The notes under the pieces: generated by a model
The model's input: the letters and a program-made list of their open reading frames with translations, nothing else
The model's database searches: none
What the model was told of the DNA's origin: nothing
NCBI GenBank assembly: GCA_021775615.1
Contig: JAJFHL010000303.1
Span: forward strand, 1-38,684
Source of the DNA: Hyphomicrobiales bacterium
GTDB taxonomy: Bacteria; Pseudomonadota; Alphaproteobacteria; Rhizobiales; JAJFHB01
DNA length: 38,684 bases
Direction: 5' to 3'
Program-made: the position numbers and the translations under genes
In this document: in pieces, positions 15,751-23,166 of the stretch
How positions within the stretch are numbered: the first letter of the stretch is position 1
How the letters are laid out: the number at the start of each line of letters is the position of its first letter

Positions 15751-16298
15751 CGGCCGCGCGCTACATCGCAGGTGTCGTGGCGTCCGTGGTCCTGATCGTG
15801 TTCTCGGTGGGCACCGGCAAAACGGCGTTGGGAGAAGGTGTTTTGGAGATCCGGGTTACGGATCACCAGCCCGGCATCGAGGATTTCGCAAGGCTCGATG
15901 TTGCGGTCTCCGAAGTGCTTCTACACCGGCAGGGCGAGGCCCGGAACGAAGGGTGGGTCACGGTCCTGGAATCCGGCGATGCGGTCGACATCGTTCCCCT
16001 CAAGAACGGCAAGTTCGTTCGTCTCGGACAATCGCTGATCACCGGCGGGCGGTTCGATGCCGTGCGCGTTTCCCTCGGCGCGGTCTCGGGACGTCTTCGC
16101 AGCGGCGGCATGGCCCCGCTGGAAACCGACGGTTCCACTTTGCGCGTGAAGCTGGCGGTTGAACCCGGCTCGCGCCAAAGCATCCTGATCGATCTGTTTG
16201 TGGAGAACCAGACCGAGCACGAAGGCGGGAGCTACGTGGTCAAGGTCAGGCGTATCGAAATTGGTGAATTGCCTGCGGCAGAGGGCGGGGACACGTAA
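15747..16298 (+). CDS. Secreted DUF4382-like protein
   Basis: The protein (183 residues) has an N-terminal signal sequence or anchor (about residues 5-30) and a beta-rich domain. The pattern LEIRVTDHQPGIEDFARLDV, then a VEVLLHRQG-like stretch (VAVSEVLLHRQG) and VPLKNGKFVRLGQSLITGG, resembles DUF4382 surface or periplasmic proteins. No cofactor motif or catalytic residue is seen. It starts within the stop of the previous gene (GTGA) and ends directly before ccoN, so it is in the oxidase operon and may help with assembly or copper supply. The function is unknown. Confidence 0.65.
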   Translation: MTAARYIAGVVASVVLIVFSVGTGKTALGEGVLEIRVTDHQPGIEDFARLDVAVSEVLLHRQGEARNEGWVTVLESGDAVDIVPLKNGKFVRLGQSLITGGRFDAVRVSLGAVSGRLRSGGMAPLETDGSTLRVKLAVEPGSRQSILIDLFVENQTEHEGGSYVVKVRRIEIGELPAAEGGDT

Positions 16299-17723
16299 AT
16301 GTCGGATCCACAGTTGAAAGCGACGGAGCTCGACGAACTGGTCGATGTGAAACTGGTGCGGGCATGGCTCCTGACCGGCATGTTCTGGCTGATGTTTACG
16401 CCGTCCATAGGAGCGGCGGCCTCGAGCTACTTCAATTTCCCGGAATATCTGGGAACCAGCCTGGAACTTCAGTTCGGCCGGATTCGGCCGATGCATGTGA
16501 ACGGTGTCATATTCGGCGCGTTCTCAACCCTGTTTATCGGGCTTTGCTATTATGTCGTGCCGCGCCTGTGCGGGGTGCGTGTTGCCTGGCAGGGGGCCAG
16601 CCACGCGCTGGTCTATATCTGGAACTTCACCCTGGCCGCCGGCATGGTTGCCCTGATGCTGGGCGAGAACCAGGGCCTGGAGGCCGGCGAGTTTCCCTTC
16701 TATATCGACCTTGTCATCTTTGCCGTCATCTTGTTCCTCACGGTACAGTTCCTGCTCACCGTTTCGCGCCGCACCCAGCCCCAGCTCTATGTCAGCCAGT
16801 GGTATCTGATCGCGGCCTTTGTCTGGACATCGATGAACCTCGTCCTCGGCACGTTCATCCTGCCGTTCTACATTCACGGGATCAACAGCGCCGCGTTTCA
16901 CGGGCTTTACATCCACTACATCGTCGGGCTGTGGATCACGCCGGCCGGCTATGTGATCATCTACTACTTCCTTCCCGCCGTGGTGAAGAACCCGATCTAC
17001 AGCCACAAGCTGTCGATGATCGGCTTCTGGTCGCTGGCCCTGTTCTACCCGTTTGTCGGCATTCACCACTATCTCTACAGCCCGATCGCGGATTGGGCGG
17101 AGACCCTTGCGATCATCACATCAATGCTGCTGATCATCCCGGTGTGGACGGTGCTGCAGAACTTCTTCGGCACCATGATCGGCCGGTGGTCCAACTTCGG
17201 CCGTAACCTGCCGGCGAAATGGCTGATCATGGGATCGCTGATGTATCTGGTCGGCTCGTTCCAGGGCTCGGTCGAGGCACTGCGTTCGATCCAGGAGCCG
17301 ACGCACTTTACCGACTTCGTGATCTCGCACTCGCATCTGACCGTGTTCGGCACCTTCGTGGTCTGGGCGATCGGCGGCCTGGTTTACGTCTGGCCCAAGA
17401 TCCACGGGCGCGAACTGTGGTCGTTCAAGCTCGGCAACTGGTCGTTCTGGCTGGTGACCTGCGGCATCACCTCAATGGGCATCGTGCTGTCCGCTCAGGG
17501 CCTGCAGCAGGGCTTCATGTGGATGGCCGGCACGGAGTGGATCGACTCGATGAACTCCATCAAGGCGTACTGGGTCGTCCGCAGCATTTCGGGTATCGCC
17601 ATGGACCTTGGCATGACCCTGCTGGTCTACAACCTCTTGCGAACTGCCATGGCCGCACGTCAGGCAGACAGCAACCATGTTGCTCCCGTCGATCCATCCC
17701 CCGTCACCTCCGGAGCCGCCTGA
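16299..17723 (+). CDS. ccoN: cbb3-type cytochrome oxidase catalytic subunit (CcoN-like)
   Basis: This 474-residue membrane protein has about 12 helices. Haem and CuB ligands are all present: H66 (RPMHVNG) and H344/H346 (SHSH) for the haems, and H206 (YIHYIVG), H256 and H257 (GIHH) for CuB. Y250 lies six residues before H256, the place of the cross-linked tyrosine of cbb3 oxidases, so oxygen reduction is expected. Nitric oxide reductase is less likely because the Tyr is present and the HLWVE glutamate is missing. The sequence is divergent: the usual GHNAVGFFLT is IHYIVGLWIT. It would receive electrons from the triheme CcoO encoded four bases downstream. The CcoN family is clear, the subtype is unusual. 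Confidence 0.92.
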   Translation: MSDPQLKATELDELVDVKLVRAWLLTGMFWLMFTPSIGAAASSYFNFPEYLGTSLELQFGRIRPMHVNGVIFGAFSTLFIGLCYYVVPRLCGVRVAWQGASHALVYIWNFTLAAGMVALMLGENQGLEAGEFPFYIDLVIFAVILFLTVQFLLTVSRRTQPQLYVSQWYLIAAFVWTSMNLVLGTFILPFYIHGINSAAFHGLYIHYIVGLWITPAGYVIIYYFLPAVVKNPIYSHKLSMIGFWSLALFYPFVGIHHYLYSPIADWAETLAIITSMLLIIPVWTVLQNFFGTMIGRWSNFGRNLPAKWLIMGSLMYLVGSFQGSVEALRSIQEPTHFTDFVISHSHLTVFGTFVVWAIGGLVYVWPKIHGRELWSFKLGNWSFWLVTCGITSMGIVLSAQGLQQGFMWMAGTEWIDSMNSIKAYWVVRSISGIAMDLGMTLLVYNLLRTAMAARQADSNHVAPVDPSPVTSGAA

Positions 17724-17726
17724 CCC

Positions 17727-19451
17727 ATGGGACACAGCACCAAGACCTATGCCCTCTTCGCCGGGTTCTTCTGCCTCGCCCTGGCGGCATTCACGCAAGG
17801 GCTGCTTCCCATGCTGGAGCCGCAGTCGACGACGAACAAGGTGACGCGCGTTGTGCGCACGGATCTGGGCGAGCTCAAATGGCTGGTGTCCCAGGCGACC
17901 GATTACACGCCCGAGGAGACCAGGGGCCGTGAGATCTACATTCGCGAGGGCTGCGTCTATTGCCATTCGCAATATGTCCGCCCGGTGACCGGAGAGAGCC
18001 GCCGCTGGGGGCCGGTGACCCAGTCGGGCGAATATGCCTATGACACGCCGCACCTGTTCTCCACCCGGCGCATCGGTCCGGACCTGTCGCGGGTCGGCCT
18101 GAAGTACAGCGACGAGTGGCATCTGGCGCATTTCTGGGACCCGAGAATGATCGTGCCCGACTCGATCATGCCGAGTTTCGCGGAGCTGTTCGACAGTCCC
18201 GCCGCCGAGGTCGGGATCGTCGAGGACGCGGCCGGCAACCGCACCCTCGAGCAGACCACGGTGACCGGGGAGATCTTCGATTTCTCCAAGGCGGGCGACA
18301 CCGCAAGTCACATGAAGGTCACGCCCAACAAGGACGGGCTCCTGTTCATCCGTCACCGTGGCAAGTATCCGGTGATCTGGACACCGGGCAATGAATTCGA
18401 GGGTGACGAGGTCAAGCTCGTCGTGATCACCGACGAGGTCGAAAACCTGATCAGCTATGTGCAGAAGCTGGGCACCAACCGGGGGAAGTGGCGAGACCTG
18501 TTCGAACCGCAGCGGATCACCTTCTCCAACAGTTCGGTGCCGGCTTCAGATGAATGGATCGATTTTGGAAAAACCGTCTATGAGCGGCGCTGCGCCGGCT
18601 GCCACGGTGTGGAGGGCGACGGTAACGGGCCCGCATCGACCTTCCTCTACCGCGACCGGGCGCGCGATTTCACCCAAGCAGTGTTCAAGTTCCGCCTGAC
18701 GCCGTCCGGCTCGCTGCCGACCGATGGCGACATGATGCGCACGATCACCCGCGGTATACGGGGCACGTCGATGCCGAGCTGGCACATGCTGACGGAGAAG
18801 GCGCGCCTCGCCGTCATCCAGTACATAAAACACGAGCTTTCGGTCGACCGGTCCGATGAAAGCGATCCTTACGCGATCTTCCGCGAAGAAGAACCGGACG
18901 CACCGCTGCACATCGCTCGGGCGCCGGTGCCCAGCGCGGACATGCTCAGCGAAGGCAAGGAGATCTGGCAGGCGTCAAAATGTTGGGAGTGCCATGGTCC
19001 CAACGGCGTGGGCGACGGCGAGAAGGCGGCCGGGCTCATAGACGACAACAAGTTCCCCATCGTACCGGCCGACCTGACCACCGGCCAGTTCAAGTCGGGC
19101 GCCGATGTGATCGACATTTACCGGTCGATTTCCACTGGCCTCAGCGGCACGCCGATGCCGTCGTATTCAGAGTCCCTGGATGAGGATCAGCGCTGGGCTC
19201 TGTCGTATTATGTGCTGTCGCTGTCGTCCTACCGGGACCCTCTGACCCGCGAGCCTCTCGATGTGCCCGACGCCGTCAGGGAGGCTTTGAACGATCCCGA
19301 ACTCCAGGCGCCATCCTCGGCCAAGGCGTACACGCCCGACACGGATTCCACGGCACTCGGTGATCTGTTCGGCGGCCGGGCCTGGGCAAGCAAGCACGGG
19401 ATCGAAGTCGGCGGAGATGCCGATGCGGCGCTGCAGTTGGGCACTGAATGA
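17727..19451 (+). CDS. ccoO: Triheme CcoO-like subunit with two extra cytochrome c domains
   Basis: The protein has 574 residues, against about 200-240 for normal CcoO. Residues 1-155 are CcoO-like: one membrane anchor (about 7-30), haem site CVYCH (76-80), SQYVRPV, IGPDLSRVG and MPSF. Residues 155-250 are an inserted or divergent segment. Two more cytochrome domains follow, with CAGCH (289-293) and CWECH (419-423), and methionines in TSMPSW and TPMPSY. They resemble the dihaem cytochrome at 13199-13930. A classical oxidase places two haems on CcoP; here they appear to have been joined to CcoO. A C-terminal tail of about 90 residues has no clear domain. The frame is uninterrupted, so this is a real fusion. 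Confidence 0.9.
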   Translation: MGHSTKTYALFAGFFCLALAAFTQGLLPMLEPQSTTNKVTRVVRTDLGELKWLVSQATDYTPEETRGREIYIREGCVYCHSQYVRPVTGESRRWGPVTQSGEYAYDTPHLFSTRRIGPDLSRVGLKYSDEWHLAHFWDPRMIVPDSIMPSFAELFDSPAAEVGIVEDAAGNRTLEQTTVTGEIFDFSKAGDTASHMKVTPNKDGLLFIRHRGKYPVIWTPGNEFEGDEVKLVVITDEVENLISYVQKLGTNRGKWRDLFEPQRITFSNSSVPASDEWIDFGKTVYERRCAGCHGVEGDGNGPASTFLYRDRARDFTQAVFKFRLTPSGSLPTDGDMMRTITRGIRGTSMPSWHMLTEKARLAVIQYIKHELSVDRSDESDPYAIFREEEPDAPLHIARAPVPSADMLSEGKEIWQASKCWECHGPNGVGDGEKAAGLIDDNKFPIVPADLTTGQFKSGADVIDIYRSISTGLSGTPMPSYSESLDEDQRWALSYYVLSLSSYRDPLTREPLDVPDAVREALNDPELQAPSSAKAYTPDTDSTALGDLFGGRAWASKHGIEVGGDADAALQLGTE

Positions 19452-19466
19452 AGGAGCAACTAACCG

Positions 19467-19622
19467 ATGTTTGAAATGACCGGCGTGCAGTTTCTTGTCG
19501 CCTTCTTCATGAGCCTGGGCGGTGTGTTCGTTTTCCTGTGGGCCGTACTGGCGGGCCAGTTCAACGACATGGAAGCCCCCAAGCACTATGCCTACCGCGC
19601 GGAGGTGCCCGACGATGAGTGA
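19467..19622 (+). CDS. ccoS: CcoS-like cbb3 oxidase assembly protein
   Basis: This is a 51-residue single-helix protein, residues 8-31, followed by a short charged tail. The sequence FLWAVLAGQFNDMEAPKHYA matches the CcoS hallmark (FWAVxxGQFDDLE). AAGGAG lies 12-17 bases before the ATG. CcoS is needed to insert haem and copper into the CcoN subunit. It overlaps the next small gene by eight bases in another frame. Confidence 0.8.
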   Translation: MFEMTGVQFLVAFFMSLGGVFVFLWAVLAGQFNDMEAPKHYAYRAEVPDDE

Positions 19623-19815
19623 TCCGGCAAAGCCCGCTGACAATGATAGCGAGCGCATTCCGGTGCGCGATCAGGTCGAGACGGTCGGGGATGTGTCCTC
19701 GCGGCACGGCATCGTCAATGGCTGGCTGATGGTGGTCTATGCGGTGATGTTCGTATGGGCGATCTATTACGGCTTCACCTATTGGGGCGGCCTTGGGCCG
19801 GGTCTCGACTATTGA
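19615..19815 (+). CDS. Single-helix protein resembling the CcoP/FixP N-terminal anchor
   Basis: The protein (66 residues) has a soluble N terminus (RIPVRDQVETVGDVSSRHG) and one membrane helix (about 38-58) ending in YWGGLGPGLDY. The pattern of a short helix followed by a YxxxxPG-type turn resembles the FixP/CcoP N-terminal domain without its cytochrome domains. There is no CxxCH. It may be what remains of CcoP, with the haem domains now on the CcoO-like protein. This is inference from pattern and place; it could instead be an unrelated subunit. Confidence 0.55.
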   Translation: MSDPAKPADNDSERIPVRDQVETVGDVSSRHGIVNGWLMVVYAVMFVWAIYYGFTYWGGLGPGLDY

Positions 19816-19834
19816 CGCATTGGGGAGGGAACCC

Positions 19835-19939
19835 ATGGATATCGGCGTGAAGCTCTTGATGATTTACACCATCGCCAACGGACTGTTTCTGCTGTCGGAG
19901 CTTTCCCTGAACGTGTTCGGTGTGATGATCCCGTTTTGA
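19835..19939 (+). CDS. Single-transmembrane small protein, possible oxidase subunit
   Basis: A 34-residue ORF follows a GGGGAGGGA ribosome site (19822-19830). It is almost wholly hydrophobic (MDIGVKLLMIYTIANGLFLL, then SELSLNVFGVMIPF), so it is one membrane helix. Its place between oxidase subunits and its size suggest a CcoQ-like or accessory subunit, but it matches no family I recognise. The ribosome site makes it likely to be translated. Confidence 0.5.
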   Translation: MDIGVKLLMIYTIANGLFLLSELSLNVFGVMIPF

Positions 19940-19952
19940 AGCGAGAAACGAT

Positions 19953-20054
19953 ATGGACGGTATGAGCACTCCTGAAATGATCGGTTTCGGCATCTTTATC
20001 GTGATGACCGTGGTGTTCTTCGTATGGGTCGCCTACGTGGCGTTTTCCAAGTGA
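19953..20054 (+). CDS. Single-transmembrane small protein, CcoQ-like position
   Basis: A 33-residue ORF follows the previous small gene by 13 bases. It has a short polar N terminus (MDGMSTPEMIG) and one helix (FGIFIVMTVVFFVWVAYVAF) ending in SK. CcoQ proteins are similar single-helix peptides of about 50 residues. GCGAGAAACG upstream is a weak ribosome site, so translation may depend on coupling. The function is unknown. Confidence 0.45.
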   Translation: MDGMSTPEMIGFGIFIVMTVVFFVWVAYVAFSK

Positions 20055-20112
20055 TTGACCGTGCCTGCGGTGCACACGGTGCGGCGCTGTCTGAAGGCAG
20101 TGGGAGGGGGCA

Positions 20113-20859
20113 ATGTATATCTGGCTGATCATCATGGGCGCGGCCTTCGCCGGCAGCGTCCACTGTATCGGTATGTGCGGCGGGTTTGCCTGCGCCTTGA
20201 GCAGTCTTTCCGGTGAGCGCCGCAGGCGTGCGGTGCTGCGCCACCTTCTTTACAATTGCGGGCGTTTGACGAGCTACGCTTTCATCGGCGTGCTTGCGGG
20301 TTCTCTCGGCAGCGTCATCGTGGGCGATCACTCCGGCATGGGCGCCGGTCACGGTGAGCACGCCGCCGTCAACTTTGCCTTGAACGGCGTCGCCGGCATT
20401 GGACAGCGGGCACTTGCCCTCGGCTCCGGCATTTTGATGCTTCTCATGGGCTTGCAGCTGGTCGGGCTATGGCATCCGGCTCGCAAGTTTGCCGACGGCT
20501 TCGGCGCCACCACATTCATGGCGTCGTTCCGGCAGCTCCTGAACTCCCGTCATCCGATGGCTCCCGTTGGACTGGGCGTCCTAAACGGATTTCTGCCCTG
20601 TCCGCTCGTGTGGGCCTTTGCGCTGCAGGCCGCCGCCACCGGTTCGGCCCTGTCCGGCGCCCTGGTGATGACGGCGTTCGGTCTGGGAACGTTTCCCGCC
20701 ATGCTTTTCATGGGCGCGGGCGGCGGCGTCCTGGCGCCCGTGTGGCGTCATCGCGGTCTGAGGGTTGCAGGTGTTCTGATCGTCGTAATCGGCGTGGTCA
20801 CCGTGATCCGGGGCGCTGCTCCGGACCTCCTGCATATTGCTCACGTCCACGCAGGATAA
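20113..20859 (+). CDS. SafE/TauE-type (UreH/DsbD-like) membrane protein, cbb3-associated
   Basis: The 248-residue protein has about six helices. Motifs GSVHCIGMCGGF near residue 15 and GFLPCPLVW near 158 mark the sulfite exporter TauE/SafE family that often accompanies ccoI and ccoS in cbb3 operons. The paired HCxxMCGG and LPCP cysteines suggest copper or thiol handling. A histidine-rich loop (HSGMGAGHGEHAA) lies between helices and ends with HIAHVHAG, also consistent with metal binding. It is translated from a strong GGGAGGGGG site and precedes the copper ATPase by 15 bases. The role is probably copper supply for the oxidase. Confidence 0.75.
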   Translation: MYIWLIIMGAAFAGSVHCIGMCGGFACALSSLSGERRRRAVLRHLLYNCGRLTSYAFIGVLAGSLGSVIVGDHSGMGAGHGEHAAVNFALNGVAGIGQRALALGSGILMLLMGLQLVGLWHPARKFADGFGATTFMASFRQLLNSRHPMAPVGLGVLNGFLPCPLVWAFALQAAATGSALSGALVMTAFGLGTFPAMLFMGAGGGVLAPVWRHRGLRVAGVLIVVIGVVTVIRGAAPDLLHIAHVHAG

Positions 20860-20874
20860 ATTCGGGAAAGCCAA

Positions 20875-23016
20875 GTGGATCAACATGATCACGCGTTGTG
20901 CGCCCACTGCGGTCTGCCGGCCGGGCCGTGGCCGACGCAGCGTGAGATCGAGGGCGCAAGCCTGACCTTCTGTTGTTACGGCTGTTTCCTGGCGCAGCAG
21001 ATCAACCGTGGTGGCGGCGAAGAGACGGCAGCGGCGGGCCTGCTGATCCGCCTCGGCGTCAGCGCGTTCCTTGCCATGAACATCATGCTGTTCAGCCTGG
21101 CGCTTTACTCAGGAGGGATTGACGGCTCGGAGCCGGGGGTTCGCCAGATATTCCACGTTGTCCTTTGGGCCTTGGCGACCCCGGTCATGATCATCCTCGG
21201 CTGGCCCTTCGCGCGCGAGACGATCGCCGAGTTGCGCCATCGGCGGCTGTCCGCTGCGGCGTTGGTCGTGCTCGGCGCCGGCGCCGCCTATGGGTATTCG
21301 GTGCTGTCCACACTGAACGGCGATGAAAAGGTCTATTTCGACACGGCGACAATGGTCCTCGTGCTGTTTACGGTCGGTCGGTTCCTCGAGGCGACCGGGC
21401 GGGCGCGTGCGGTGAGAAATCTGACGCCGCTATTGCATCCCCTGACACAGGAGGTCCTCGTCGTGGAGGAGGGCCGGGACCACCGCCGATCCGTGTCGGA
21501 TATTGTCGCCGGCAGCGAGATCCGCATACTGCCCGGCGAGCGCATTCCCGCTGACGGCATCGTCGCCGGCGGGGAGGGCCAGGTGAACACGGCATGGCTG
21601 ACCGGCGAGAGCGACCCCGCCGATGTCGGGCCGGGCAGCCCTGTTCTGGCCGGAACCATCAATCTCGACGGCGTCCTCTTGGTGCGGTGCACCGGGGATG
21701 TCATGGCAACCCGCTGGATGGCGATCTGCACCACGATCCGCGAAGCGCTGGCGCGCCAGCCGCGGGTTCAAGGCATTACCGACGCCTGTGCGCGGGTGTT
21801 CGTGCCTCTGGTTATCCTTGTCGCGGCTGCCACGGTCGCTGTGTTTGCAGTAACGCTGCCATTCAACGAGGCGATGCTGCGCGGGCTGGCGGTGCTGGTT
21901 GTCGCCTGCCCGTGTGCCCTGGGGCTGGCGGCGCCGCTGTCCACGGCCATAAGCCTCGACCTTCTGGCGCGCGAAGGGTGCATCGTTCGCGGTGGAGATA
22001 TTCTCCACACGATGGCCGGCGTCGATGTTCTGGCATTTGACAAGACCGGCACACTAACGTCGGGTACCGCACGTGTTGTCGATATCAGTGTCGACGGCGC
22101 GTCGCCGGAGCAGGTCCTGGCCTGGTCGGCGGCGTTGGAGCGTCATTCGCATCATCCATTTGCCGGAGGTGTCATTGAACGGGCTACCGAATGCAACGCG
22201 CCGGTTCTGAAAACAACGGGCGTTCGCGCGATTGCCGCCGCCGGAATGGTTGGAACCGTCGCGGGCGACAGCGTTTCAATTGGCAGAAGAAGCTGGTTCG
22301 AAGAGGGGGGATGGACCATTCCCAAGGCTCTGCACGACGCCGCCGACAGACAGGAAGGCCTCCACCGGTCGGTCGTCTATGTGGGACGCGGCCGGCGGGT
22401 CCACGGTGCGCTGGCTTTTGACGAGATGATCAGGCGCGAGGCGCGGCAGACGGTCGATGCATTGAACGTAATGGGCGTGGAGCCGCTCATGCTCTCTGGA
22501 GATCTCGCCGGCGCGACCGGGCTTGTCGCCAACGCTGTCGGTATCCGACATTGGCGCGCGGCTCTGTCGCCGGAGCAAAAGTCGCAAGCCATTGCCGAGC
22601 AAAAGGCCAAAGGGGCGAGGGTCGCCATGGTGGGTGACGGCATCAATGACGGACCGGCTCTTGCCGAGGCCGACATCGGCATTTCGGTCGGTTCGGGCAT
22701 TGAACTTGCGCGCGAGACGGCACATGTGGTGCTGCCCGGAGGCGGCCTGGAGCATCTGCCCCGGGTGCTGCGGGTCGCACGGGTGCTGCGGCGGACGGTG
22801 AAGGTCAATCTCGTCTGGGCGTTTTCCTACAATGGCGTGGCGATGGCCCTGGCCGCGGGTGGCCTGCTGCAGCCTATCCTGGCGGCGTCGCTGATGGCGG
22901 GATCAAGCTTCATTGTCATCGCGAACTCGTTACGCATTTCACACCTTTCGGATGCATCCGGGGGTGCCGACGCGGGCCGTGCGCAATCGCGTCGCGCGAG
23001 CCCCGTCCTCCCGTGA
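20875..23016 (+). CDS. ccoI: CcoI-type copper-translocating P1B ATPase
   Basis: This 713-residue P-type ATPase begins with a Cys-rich segment (C9, C12, C33, C34, C37), as in CcoI. The metal-transport motif C345-P-C347 lies in VACPCALGLAAPLS, the phosphorylation site is D389 (FDKTGTLTSG), the HP motif is HHPFAGG and the hinge is MVGDGINDGPALAEAD. I see no N-terminal HMA domain with GMxCxxC between the Cys-rich head and the first helix, whereas many CcoI proteins have one. It moves Cu(I) to the periplasmic side for cbb3 assembly. GTG at 20875 follows GGGAAAG. It is the last gene of the respiratory unit. Confidence 0.9.
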   Translation: MDQHDHALCAHCGLPAGPWPTQREIEGASLTFCCYGCFLAQQINRGGGEETAAAGLLIRLGVSAFLAMNIMLFSLALYSGGIDGSEPGVRQIFHVVLWALATPVMIILGWPFARETIAELRHRRLSAAALVVLGAGAAYGYSVLSTLNGDEKVYFDTATMVLVLFTVGRFLEATGRARAVRNLTPLLHPLTQEVLVVEEGRDHRRSVSDIVAGSEIRILPGERIPADGIVAGGEGQVNTAWLTGESDPADVGPGSPVLAGTINLDGVLLVRCTGDVMATRWMAICTTIREALARQPRVQGITDACARVFVPLVILVAAATVAVFAVTLPFNEAMLRGLAVLVVACPCALGLAAPLSTAISLDLLAREGCIVRGGDILHTMAGVDVLAFDKTGTLTSGTARVVDISVDGASPEQVLAWSAALERHSHHPFAGGVIERATECNAPVLKTTGVRAIAAAGMVGTVAGDSVSIGRRSWFEEGGWTIPKALHDAADRQEGLHRSVVYVGRGRRVHGALAFDEMIRREARQTVDALNVMGVEPLMLSGDLAGATGLVANAVGIRHWRAALSPEQKSQAIAEQKAKGARVAMVGDGINDGPALAEADIGISVGSGIELARETAHVVLPGGGLEHLPRVLRVARVLRRTVKVNLVWAFSYNGVAMALAAGGLLQPILAASLMAGSSFIVIANSLRISHLSDASGGADAGRAQSRRASPVLP

Positions 23017-23020
23017 TCCC

Positions 23021-23035
23021 ACCGGCTTTGCCGGT
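23021..23035 (+). terminator. Short hairpin after ccoI
   Basis: ACCGGC (23021-23026) pairs with GCCGGT (23030-23035) around TTT, five bases after the ccoI stop. It lacks a T-run, so termination is weak or Rho-dependent. A second hairpin, CCGGCC (23134-23139)/GGCCGG (23145-23150), lies just before the next gene. The rest of the 150-base gap shows nothing clear. Confidence 0.3.
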
Positions 23036-23166
23036 TCCCCCAATGCGATGTTCCGGTTGGCGCGCTGCCTCATGCCACTCCAACGCAGCCTTGCAGGCCG
23101 GCGCGGCGCAGTGGTATCGCTGTTGCCTTCGAACCGGCCGGATCGGCCGGAAATGTGGGGAGACAT

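Noticed and set aside
16299-17723. Nitric oxide reductase instead of oxidase
   Set aside because: Y250 in the cross-link position and three CuB histidines are present, and the HLWVE glutamate is missing.
20058-20080. Hairpin ACCGTG/CACGGT after the last tiny gene
   Set aside because: Only six base pairs with a loop of 11 bases and no T-run; not enough to call.
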